Under the pieces are notes generated by a model, which saw only the letters and a program-made list of their open reading frames with translations, was not told the DNA's origin and searched no databases. Shown here in pieces: positions 30,721-41,269 of a stretch of DNA of 64,000 bases. The position numbers and the translations under genes are program-made. Where the stretch lies: the NCBI GenBank assembly GCA_964006375.1, contig OZ023270.1, positions 76,230,391 through 76,294,390 of the forward strand, given 5' to 3'. The first letter of the stretch is position 1, and every line of letters begins with the position of its first letter. Origin of the DNA: Tillus elongatus. Lineage: Eukaryota > Arthropoda > Insecta > Coleoptera > Cleridae.

Positions 30721-31037
30721 TCTTCTTCGATAAAGTAAGATGTTACCATTTTCCCAAATAAATTTCATGAAAATCCGATTGCTTTCGTTCCTGCCAAAGG
30801 TAGCTTAAAAATAATTAATACCATCAAAAAGTGCGCTGAATACGCTTTCAAAAAATGGGTCGCATAGCCCATGTTGCTGTTTCAGAAATTAAAAGGTTGT
30901 TATCCTGCAAAAAGAGGGTGCTTCAAAAAATGTCGATAATGCCACCAAATAGTCGCAAATCATCTGTTATGCAACCCTAGATATTATGGGTCTGGTGAGT
31001 TACTTTTGAGCAATTCTGTATGGAACACGTTAATATA

Positions 31038-31155
31038 TAGTGAATCTTCTTTAAAAAAATTTACTAATGAGGAAATTCTGACTTTTGGATTTTAAAAAAA
31101 TGTCTTCGAATGAACGCGAAGTAGCGCCCCTAGAACCCATATCCAGGGTCAGTTT

Positions 31156-31228
<73 letters not shown>

Positions 31229-32406
31229 GCATCACGCCTATAAAGCAAAAAATAATGAGCAGATTTTAATCAAATTTTCTAAGTACCTTCCTTTTGCAAG
31301 TGGCTTGGATAGGTTCGTTAGCCAAAAAAATCCGCCCAGGTTTTCCCGGAAAATTGTGTGTTTCCGTTCGGAAAAATTTATATCTCCGGAAATAAGGGAA
31401 AGTTAGGGCAACCAAATTTGGTACGCGTGTTTGTATTAGAAAGGGTGAACAATGTACCAAAATTTAGGTCTATAAGTTTAAAGACAAAAAAGTATGGGCA
31501 TCTAAACGAAAACAATTTGGGGTTTACCTCCAGACGTCAAAGTCACGATTTAAAGCGTCAAAATTGACAACATTTAGGCAAAGAACCTGAAACAAATACG
31601 GATGATGTAAAGAAAATGTCGCAAGAAGAGTGTTCTGCAATCCTTTAAGTTTCAGTTTCAACCGTTATTCTCCTTCATTTTACTAAAATGTTTCCAGAAA
31701 ATTCACTTCAAATAGACCCATTTTCTCTGATGCTTTGGCGGTAGTTTTAGTTAATGAGGAGACCGCGACTTTTGAAATTAAAAAAAAATTCTTCTAAGAG
31801 CGCAAACTAGGCCCCATAGAGTCCATATCCGGGTTTAGATAATTTCGGTTTTATATGTTTACCTATATACAGACTGACGCATCTCTACGGTAAAGCTCAA
31901 TGTAATTGTTATTATACAATATATGAGAAAATATTATATACCTTAATTATAGGTGGCTTGAACTGCATCTGCTAAAATTATTCTGACAATCACAGGTGGC
32001 CCATAAGTCGTTGGTGATAACAACTTTTTTTTTCAAACACCCTTATATTATTCCATTTTTGTATTTTTTTTAATCGAAATATGACGTATGTTTGTAAGAA
32101 AAAATGGAGACGCAGAAAGTGCGTTTTGGTACAGAATTTTCATTAAATGCTTCAAATTTTAATAACTCAATTTGCTATTAACCTAAGGTTTGTTGGCTAG
32201 AAAACCAGTTTTCTCGGAAACATTTTAAGTCTATTTTGGAACATTTTTGTACATTTTCAAACAATAAGTTATTTTGATACAATATGGTACATTGTTTCTA
32301 CTATATAGGCTATACCGCTAAACAAATTGACGCCTGATTGCATTAGAGATACCTATTTGCCAATAAAAACATTTTTAAATATCCATAACGTATTTGCTGC
32401 GTCCAG
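31038..32406 (+). mobile_element. AT-composite, long form
   Basis: Hairpin agtgaatcttctttaaaaaaatttact, A, (AT)n at 31159-31226, B (tgcatcacgcctataaagc), D near 31530, A' near 31752 (aatgaggagaccgcgactt) without an AT tract, E near 31990 (aggtggcccataagtcg), and C from about 32107 to 32406 (ataacgtatttgctgcgtccag). It is an older copy, with many substitutions in the C inverted repeats. Confidence 0.7.
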
Positions 32407-32540
32407 ACTTTTTTTATTTAAAATATGTTTACCCTATTTTCAAAATATGATACCAGAGGAATGACTACAGCAGTAAAGTAAGACACTAAAGTCAAATGTA
32501 TATACATTTTTATTGCTTAATTGTAGAAATGTAAAACCCT

Positions 32541-33934
<1,394 letters not shown>

Positions 33935-34736
33935 AAAGAGAACTGAAATATAATTGTTAAAAAGACAGCGAGTCGTTTTATCGCTGGCTCGCTGCAGTGC
34001 TGAAGGTAAACCGTTTTAACTTAGTACCCAAGTTCCGTGCAGTTATCTCATTTTATCAAACTTTCTTGTTCTAGCATTAGTCTTTATATATTCTTAAGTG
34101 TTGTTTATTACTTAATTTCCCTATTTGAATTATAGGGTTCTGCGGAGTGGCCTTACGATTAGACATCACCAGTAATTCTGCAGAGAGCTGCCATGTTGCT
34201 GTATTGCCAGTATTTAATCGCGGCGATTACACCAGTAACCGCTACGTTGCCATATTACCAGTAGTTCTCCGGGAGGGCTGAACGTTGCTGTCAGTAATCC
34301 AACCACACGATTGAAACTGCTGAGGGGTTCTTCAACCATTTCCAACTGCTGCTTTTTGTTCTAGAAACGGGTAAGTTGCTTAGGGCAAGATTGACGAATT
34401 TCAAGATAGTCAAGCAATTGTCAGTAGTGAGTCACTTTTAAATAATTTTTTTGTATTCCCCTTGTATATAATTAAAATAATTTAATGCATACCGACATAG
34501 TTGTGGTTTTTGTTATGGTTACAGTTATCATGTAATTTCTTCCTTTAGAACTTTACCTGGCAAGTCTCGGAATGTGTTATCTGTTTAGTAGTAAGCAGTT
34601 TAGAATTTTTCATCCTCTGATGACGCTAACCTTGTTAATGCAACGATCGTCAGGTCTTTCAAAAGAGGTGTTGTGGTGAATTGGGTTCTCCAAGTGTACT
34701 TATGGATTACACCTGTTAATTTTGTGGTCCCATTAT
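33935..34736. other. no recognised feature; possible single-copy DNA
   Basis: A less AT-rich stretch without matches elsewhere in the window. It has CCAGTAAT-like repeated words at 34168-34290 and a gggtaagt at 34369 that would fit a splice donor, but no open frame upstream. I cannot support an exon. Confidence 0.4.
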
Positions 34737-34807
34737 TAGTGAATTTTCATTAAAAAAATCATAAATAGAGAGATAACGATGGTGAGCCTTTCAGAAATTT
34801 TTTATCG

Positions 34808-34888
<81 letters not shown>

Positions 34889-35169
34889 ATGACATACTTG
34901 GTTCTCGGGTTGAACCGAGTCCAGAATTTATGAAACATCGACGTTTCGGCTCCTGTTTTGAAGCCATTTTCAAGAGGTAAAGGAAATATGTAAGGACACT
35001 CTAAGGCCTCAATCTGCCTACTCCTTAGAGTGGTGTCATTACATATTTCCTTTACCTCTTGAAAACGGCCTCCAAAACAGGAGCCGAAACCTCGACTTTT
35101 CATAAATTCTGGACCCGGTTCAACCCGAGAACCAAGTATGTCTCACATTAAAGACCGCGGAAATCTTTC

Positions 35170-35266
<97 letters not shown>

Positions 35267-36285
35267 ATGTGTGTCCAAGCGATAACTCAACAAATACACA
35301 ACTGATCTAAACGAAACTTGACTCATATCTTCATTTTGTTAATATCGCGAACGAGTTCGTAGATGAGCTATAACAGACATTTTCACCCAAAGATATGCGA
35401 AAACATTTTTGAATACGCTATATTTTGCAAAAAGTATTACAGTAGCTTGAGTGACATTTTACATGTAGCTATAAATGGTGTAAGTAAACATCTGTTGTGA
35501 ATTTTAAGTAGTTTGGTCACGCATTTTGGAGCTGTTTCCAAATTAAAATACATAATTAAAGACAATAATTTAAATGACTTAAGTGGTTAAGGTCCAATGC
35601 CTTACAAAGACAGGGTAATCAGTTCCCATGCGTAGATTGATACATACTACAGGTATAAGTGATAATTCAACGTTAATCAAACAATACAATTAACGCGTAA
35701 GACATACCATCCAAACTAGCGATCGATAAATTTTTGCTACTAGAATCCAAAAAACCGTTTAAATAGTTTGTCAACAATTATCGTTAGAATGACAGACAAC
35801 AATAAATTAGAAATTTGTCAAGTGATTGTTTTTAAGTGGAGAATTCAATAAAACGTTTAAAATATACTATATTTGTGGTTTGATGAAGATCCCCAATTAA
35901 AGTTTTAGACTGAAAATATAGTGAAAAGGTCAAGGTTTGAGGAAAGCAGTAAAGTAGTTAATAAGGAACTATCGCTTTTATAAAGAAAAGATGACATTTT
36001 TCCAAACCATGATTTGAAAATTTTTTGTCACAGAATTTGTTCAAAAACATTCGTCGCCTAGTATGGATATCCAAGAACATTCACTAAAAAATTAATTTTT
36101 GCAAATGCCACGGCATTACGATTTCATTCATATAAATAAGTGTTATATTATAAGAAGATACGAAAGAATGAAAGAAATTAGCTCAGACTTTATGAAAATG
36201 ATTTTAACGAAATTGTTTTTTAAACGTCAACTAAGATCGAGACAGTCGAATGTGTTTCAGTGACCGGTGAATGCTCACAATTCAA
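34737..36285 (+). mobile_element. AT-composite subfamily 2 with a foldback insert
   Basis: Hairpin-like agtgaattttcattaaaaaaatc, a diverged A (tagagagataacgatggtgag), (AT)n at 34812-34881, the foldback element, (AT)n at 35173-35262, then a different B (gtccaagcgataactcaaca, tacacaactgatctaaacg) and a long body to about 36285 that matches the complement of 1868-2550 and partly 39620-40330. No C module was seen. Confidence 0.65.
34891..35142. mobile_element. foldback element (inverted arms of about 115 bp) in an AT tract
   Basis: The left arm gacatacttggttctcggg is mirrored by cccgagaaccaagtatgtc at the right end. The arms continue through tttcggctcctgttttg and aggtaaaggaaatatgtaa, with a loop of about 20 bp near 35005-35030. 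The whole is about 252 bp with no coding capacity. The sequence acgtttcggctcctgtttt resembles the ends of some Penelope-like elements, but this is only an impression. Confidence 0.75.
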
Positions 36286-36404
36286 GTAATTCTTTAATTA
36301 GCTATGTACTTACATTTACTTTTAGGATGTAATATAAAATTTCCTGCGGCAGCACGTTGCCGTCTCCATAGCTGTCACGTAATTAAACAATTTACTAACT
36401 AACA

Positions 36405-36475
36405 TGGTTCAGTGGTAGAATGCTCACGTGGTACGAAGGTGGCATGGGTTCGACTCCCGCCTGATGCATGTAACC
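36405..36475 (+). repeat. tRNA-like sequence (Gly-like)
   Basis: Reads tggttcagtggtagaatgct (box A, D-arm) and catgggttcgactcccgcc (T-arm, box B), spaced as in a tRNA and most like tRNA-Gly. The acceptor ends do not pair well (ctaaca against tgatgca), so it is probably a tRNA pseudogene or the head of a short interspersed element joined to the repeat at 36477. Confidence 0.5.
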
Positions 36476-36476
36476 A

Positions 36477-36865
36477 GTGAATTTTCATTAAGAAAATTAA
36501 CTAACAGAGAATTTGTTTTTAAAAAGCTTTTTGTTCTTGAAAAAACCGGTTCGATAGGTTGACTAAAGTGAAATAGGCGATTAATAAGGAAAAATACCTG
36601 CCACGTTTATTATTTGGCCGATACATTCCTTTTCTAAATGTGAATTAAGTTTTATTCTGAAAAGCTTATGTAACTTTAAAGAAATTTGTAATTTTAAAGA
36701 GACTTACATTCTAGATATACCAATTTCTGATTTTCTAGCTTCATAGAAAGTTTTGAGCATTTAAAACTGAGCTAGACAACAAGACTAAAGTATTTTTTAC
36801 GATAATAGAGAGATATGGATGGTAACATTTTCGAAAAAATTCTTCAGATAAGATCGTATTGGGAC
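36477..36865 (+). repeat. diverged interspersed repeat starting with an A-type hairpin
   Basis: Hairpin agtgaattttcattaagaaaattaact at 36478. The body matches the complement of 430-900, and near 36805-36850 an A-module-like end (gataatagagagatatgg, cgaaaaaattcttcag) occurs. No AT tract. Confidence 0.5.
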
Positions 36866-36879
36866 TACTAAAACCAATC

Positions 36880-38267
36880 TTCAAGGTATAGCTCTCTTCT
36901 GAATGGAGTCCAGGATAGCGAGTGTAGAAGCGGCAGCAGCACCCCAGATGTGGGAGCAGTATTCGAGGTTTGGCTTTATTTGGGAAGTATATAAGGTATA
37001 GAGCTTAGCTGGTGAAAAGTATTTGCGAGCCCGGAAGAGGAAACCTAATTTCTTAGCAGCCGCTTCTGCAATTGATGTGACATGTTGGTGCCAATTGAGA
37101 TTTCGATCCACAGAAATGCCAACAAGTGAAAACGACTCATTACTTCGAATAACTTGGTTGTTCATTGTGATGGGTCTAGGGCTGGTGTATCTTTTATGAG
37201 AAAGAAAGCAAGACTGAGATTTGGTGGGGTTGAATTGTACAATATTTCTACTTCCCCAGTCTAATATTTTTTGGAGATCCACGGAGACAGAACCCTCCAT
37301 GAGTATGCGATCCTCATCTAATTGGGCCAAAGAGACAAAGTAGGGGCTAAAGCTGAACCTTGAGGAACTCCTGCATTAATTGGATATAGTTTAAAGGAAT
37401 GGCCATCCACGACAACAGAAATGTTCCGGTTGGAGAGGAAGTTTGCTGTCCAGGTACAGAGTTTTGGTGGTAGGCCATAGGCGGGAAGCTTATTAAGCAG
37501 TCCTGGGTGCCAAACCTGGTCGAATGCTTTGGATATGTCTAGAATGACAATCTGGGATTCACCGTGTAGTTCCATAGACTTGTTTCAAGAATTGGTGACA
37601 AAGGAAAGGAGGTCACCAGTTGATCTGCGCTGACGGAATCCATACTGCATGTCGTGGATTAGATTGTGTTTTTCAAGAAATTTTAGTAATTCGGTATTTG
37701 TATACTTTTCCATCACTTTAGAGATGACTGAAAAGAGAGAGTTCCATCACTTTAGAGATGACTGAAAAGAGAGAGATAGGTCTGTAGTTGCTAGGAAGCG
37801 CTTTGGATCCTTTCTTGAGGACGGGTTGTACTCGATCAGTTTTCCAGTTACTAGGGAATATACTATTGTAAGATGTCTGAAACAGACGAGTCAGGACAGA
37901 AGAAAGTTCTGGTGCGCATTTTTTGAGAACAATTTCTGGGATCTCGTCAAGGCCAGAGGCTTTCTTGGTGTTAAGAGAAAAGAGCATCTTTCGTACCGTT
38001 TTAGTTTTGTAAATGATATCCGTTATTTTATGCGCGACATTGGGGACTGTTGGTGGTTGAACATTTGGAGGTGGGTTGAGAGTAGAATTGCCGGCGAACA
38101 ACGAGGCAAAAAGTTCAGCCTTGCCCAAGGCGGTAGAAATAATTTCATCCTCTGAGACAAGAGGTGGGAACGTGCTCTTGCAGAAATTATTCCAAATAGA
38201 TTTAGCAAGAGTCCAGAAGGGTTTTCTGCCCTTGGAGCTTAAGAGGACTTTGTTTTTGATGTGGTTA
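36880..38267 (-). pseudogene. LINE reverse transcriptase fragment, copy 1, YADD region deleted
   Basis: An internal piece of the same LINE as 41270-44330. From its start, near 38265, it encodes KNKVLLSSKGRKPFW, then KTVRKMLFSLNTKKASGLDE, SNWKTDRVQPVLKKGSKALP, NYRPISLFSVISKVME (fingers), DISKAFDQVWHPGLLNKLPA (RT motif A) and INAGVPQGSALAPT (motif B). A deletion of about 105 bp compared with copy 2, near 37330, removes the YADD catalytic motif. The thumb region (VGISVDRNLNWHQHVTS, YTSQIKPNLEYCSHIWGAAA) follows to 36881. A 34-bp direct duplication lies at about 37709-37776. Both ends are cut. Confidence 0.85.
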
Positions 38268-38995
38268 TTAATTGGCAGCACTATTATAATATTCATGTCT
38301 AAGTACACACATATACATGCAAGAGACATGCCAATCAGCGAGATTAAAGACAGCAAATTTTATTATTATATTAAATGTGTTAACAAACAGCACTTTGTAA
38401 TGCTTTTCGCTTTACATCTTCGTCAACCTCAAAAAACTTACATCAATATTTGAAGGATTTTGGTCGCCCAAATCAAAGAACCCTTTATATGATTACATAT
38501 TTAATGTTTAGGCCTGGTATAGGCGACATAAGTAGGTGTACGCAGATAGAGGATACAGTGTTTGTCTCTGTTGTAAAGTATGCGAGAAAGACATTTTAAG
38601 GAAACCGCCGTACTCGGATTAGGGGTTTTAAAACGTTAAGTTTGCGGAATTAGGTAACTTCTCGACAAATCCACCCTACATGCCATATAAGAATGGATTA
38701 ACATAAACATACAGATAAAACTACAGCACTTCTTCATCATTTATGTACGAATTTAGAGTTGTCGGCGATGATAAATCTCATACTTAACCAGCTACTTAAA
38801 ACTTTCTTAAAAAAATTAAAGTGAGATTAATAGAGACCGCTCACTTAGGGTTCTTGTAGTATATATAAATATGGATGCAGTGTTTTTGTGAATCGCAAAA
38901 CATCGTGACACTAGAAATGAAAAATATTGGATCGTGACAAGAAAAACATTTGGCGTGCTTAAAAGTGCGTTCCAAAAGCATGGAAAACATTGATT
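38268..38995. other. no recognised feature
   Basis: Sequence between a LINE fragment and an A module. No frame over 70 codons has recognisable content, and I saw no repeat matches in the window. Confidence 0.45.
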
Positions 38996-39400
38996 TGGTG
39001 AATTTTCGTAGAAAAAATACACTAATGAGCAGATCGCAACTTTTCAATTTTGAAAAACTTGCAAACTGAGCGCGAACTACGCCCTTTATCTCGGGTCAGT
39101 TTCAGTTCTTATGTGTTATATCGCCGAAAATAACAAAGCTATGGCATCGAAATTTGGTACGCAGGTGTATATTATAAAAAGTCTACTGTGCGAAAATTGA
39201 GATTTCTAAATTAAACGAAAAAAAAAGTTATAGGCATTTAAATAAAAACATTATGGGTGCCTCTGATGATCAGAGAAATGCACAAAACCAAAATATTTTG
39301 TATAAATAACAAAATCTATTGTATATTACAATCAAGGATTAGGTTTTTTGGCGCAAAAAGGTCAAGAAATACCTGGAAAATGCCTTTCAACATTTTATAG
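38996..39400 (+). repeat. AT-composite remnant without an AT tract
   Basis: Hairpin gtgaattttcgtagaaaaaatacact, A (tgagcagatcgcaactttt, ctcgggtcagtttcagt), then directly the later part of B (ccgaaaataacaaagctatg) and ttataggcatttaaataaaa. The latter part matches 47325-47550 (tgggtgcc, gatcagaggaaa). The AT tract and first part of B are deleted or never expanded. Confidence 0.55.
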
Positions 39401-39401
39401 T

Positions 39402-39528
39402 TTTAGCAAATTTTCATGAAGAAAAATTCGCTAATAGAGAGGTCATTATGGAGAGCTTTTGACAAAATTTCTTCAGGTGAGTACAAATTTGGATCCCTAG
39501 ATCCCAAAAGCAGGGTCCGCTAAAATTG

Positions 39529-39618
<90 letters not shown>

Positions 39619-40330
39619 ATGTATCCGAGCGATAACTCAAAAAATACACAACTGATTTGAACGAAACTTGGCAAATATTTTCACTGTATTAGGCTATAAT
39701 GGACATTTCCCACCCAAAAATATACAAAAATATTATTAAAAACGCTATATCTTTGTAAGTATCAGAGAAATTGGAATGAGACTTTACATGTGGCTAGAAA
39801 TGGTGTAAAGCAACCTATGTTGTAAATTTTAAATAACTTGGTAAAATCTGAAAGATATGCATTGAAACGACTTAGTGGTTAAAGTCCAATGCCTGACACA
39901 GAGTAGTTAACTGCCACGCGTAGATTGATTCACACAACAGGTAGAAACCATACATCAACGGTAACCAAACTAAATACATAACAGGCCCAAAACATACCAC
40001 CTGAACCAACAATCGTGAAATCCCCAGCCACAAATATGGCAAATGACAGACGACATGAAATTAAAAATTGACCAAGTGATTGTTATTTTACTCCTCAGTT
40101 AAATAACAATCACAAAATTGATTGAACCGTCGATTCAATCAATTTTTAAAATACACTATATTTGTAGCTTGATGAACGGCCCCAAATACAGTTTTAGCAC
40201 ACCATAGATATATTATGCTGTGGTTTTAAGCTGAAAGTGCAGCATAATATAGTAGAAATGTAAACAAAATCAAGTCAAGTCTCCATAACAATGATTCTAA
40301 AATAGTTTCTTTTATCTTTCAACTTAAACA
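39402..40330 (+). mobile_element. AT-composite subfamily 2, second copy
   Basis: Starts ttagcaaattttcatgaagaaaaattcgct, then A (tagagaggtcattatggag), (AT)n at 39530-39602, (GT)n at 39603-39619 and subfamily-2 B (ccgagcgataactcaaaaaa, tacacaactgatttgaacg). The body matches 35440-35960 (taaagtccaatgcct, gtagattgattcac). Two perfect hairpins lie at 40076-40146. Confidence 0.6.
40076..40146. repeat. two adjacent perfect hairpins
   Basis: Arms gtgattgttattt (40076-40088) and aaataacaatcac (40101-40113) are followed at once by aaaattgattgaa (40114-40126) and ttcaatcaatttt (40134-40146). Each stem is 13 bp without mismatch, with loops of 12 and 7. The corresponding place in 35810-35850 lacks the second hairpin's symmetry. 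Confidence 0.8.
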
Positions 40331-40504
40331 TAAGACGTCATATAATACCAAAATAGCCGTTTAATTCCTTGTTGTACACATTGTATAAATAGTAAATAAG
40401 GAAATTAATTAAAAAATATTTATAATAATAATAAACGCTCTAACTCAACCACAGTGGAACCTTGATTGGCAAATATACTGGATAGTTTACCATTGCCTTC
40501 CGAT

Positions 40505-40575
40505 AGCATTCAAAAGCAGACGGTATCTCCAGGTGATCACCCATCCGAGTACTGACCGTGGGCGACATTGCTAAA
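40505..40575 (-). repeat. 5S rRNA-like segment (3' half), probably a SINE part
   Basis: The complement reads agcaatgtcgcccacggtca, gtactcggatgggtgatcac, ctggagataccgtctgct. This corresponds base for base to the 3' half of eukaryotic 5S rRNA with several changes. It continues into ggaaggcaatggtaaactat, text known beside 5S-like segments in insect SINEs (from memory). The 5' half of 5S is not evident, so it is not a functional 5S gene. Confidence 0.65.
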
Positions 40576-40599
40576 ATTCGGTGAAGGCACACAGACAAA

Positions 40600-41269
40600 T
40601 TTTGGCAAGAATCGACTCAGCGTGTCCCAAATAATGAATTTGTTCCAAACTTAAAGAACACAGTGTACTATATAATGAGCTTGTCAATTACTTCCACATC
40701 GTCAATACGTGTGGAAGTATGGTATCGGTGACATAAACTTCAAAACAATTTTTCGTTGAAACTTCTTAAAAATCTCAGAATACATTATTTGGGGACGTAA
40801 TTTTTTTGTCTGTCGGTATGTATGTCTGTTTGTAGCCACGACAACTTTATAACGAATTGAGATATCGTCGTCAACTTTAGTACGCACTTAGCGCCCAACA
40901 AACGATAGGTTCGGATACTTTTTATGTAAAATCGCCTTGGGGGTAGCGGATGTATGGGGGGGTGATTTGATGAAAATTGACATTTTTTCGTTAAAACTGG
41001 CGTAATACAACGTTTTAGGATTTGTTTATTAGAGAACTTTCAATTTAATGAAACATCTAGTATTCTGTCCTTAAATTAAGCTAGCGCTTGAATGTGTGGG
41101 GGCGGAATATCGGTGACAGATATTTCGAAACTTGTTTGCTAAAGTGGCGTAAATAGTCTCAAAACATATAGAAAACTTAATTCTGGAACGACATTTTATT
41201 TGTCTGTCTGTCTGTCGGTCGGTCGGTATTTTTTATTATTTCAACAACACACCACGAGGGCTCACAGCT
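40600..41269. other. old repeat region with tetranucleotide tracts, no gene
   Basis: Contains gtctgtcggtatgtatgtct near 40808 and (TGTC)n(GGTC)n at 41198-41227. Text such as aacgaattgagatatcg near 40853 recurs loosely near 44410, suggesting an old repeat split by the LINE copy at 41270-44330. Confidence 0.45.

Larger units (their letters stand above)
29095..30981 (+). mobile_element. mariner-like element 3 with short inverted repeats
   Basis: The left end cagggttgcgcaacaagacc, preceded by TA, pairs with the right end gttatgcaaccctag near 30966-30980 (about 15 bp with a few mismatches). It holds a transposase pseudogene and, inside that, a SINE. Without the 338-bp SINE it is about 1.55 kb. 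Unlike the nest 1 and nest 2 elements it has short ends. Confidence 0.65.

Noticed and set aside
34300..34400. A non-coding or 5' exon ending at gggtaagt
   Set aside because: One splice-donor-like word without an open frame or any acceptor evidence is not enough.
36405..36475. A functional tRNA-Gly gene
   Set aside because: Box A and box B are good, but the acceptor stem does not pair and the sequence runs into a repeat.
40505..40575. A functional 5S rRNA gene
   Set aside because: Only the 3' half is recognisable and it contains several substitutions at conserved places; the 5' half is missing.
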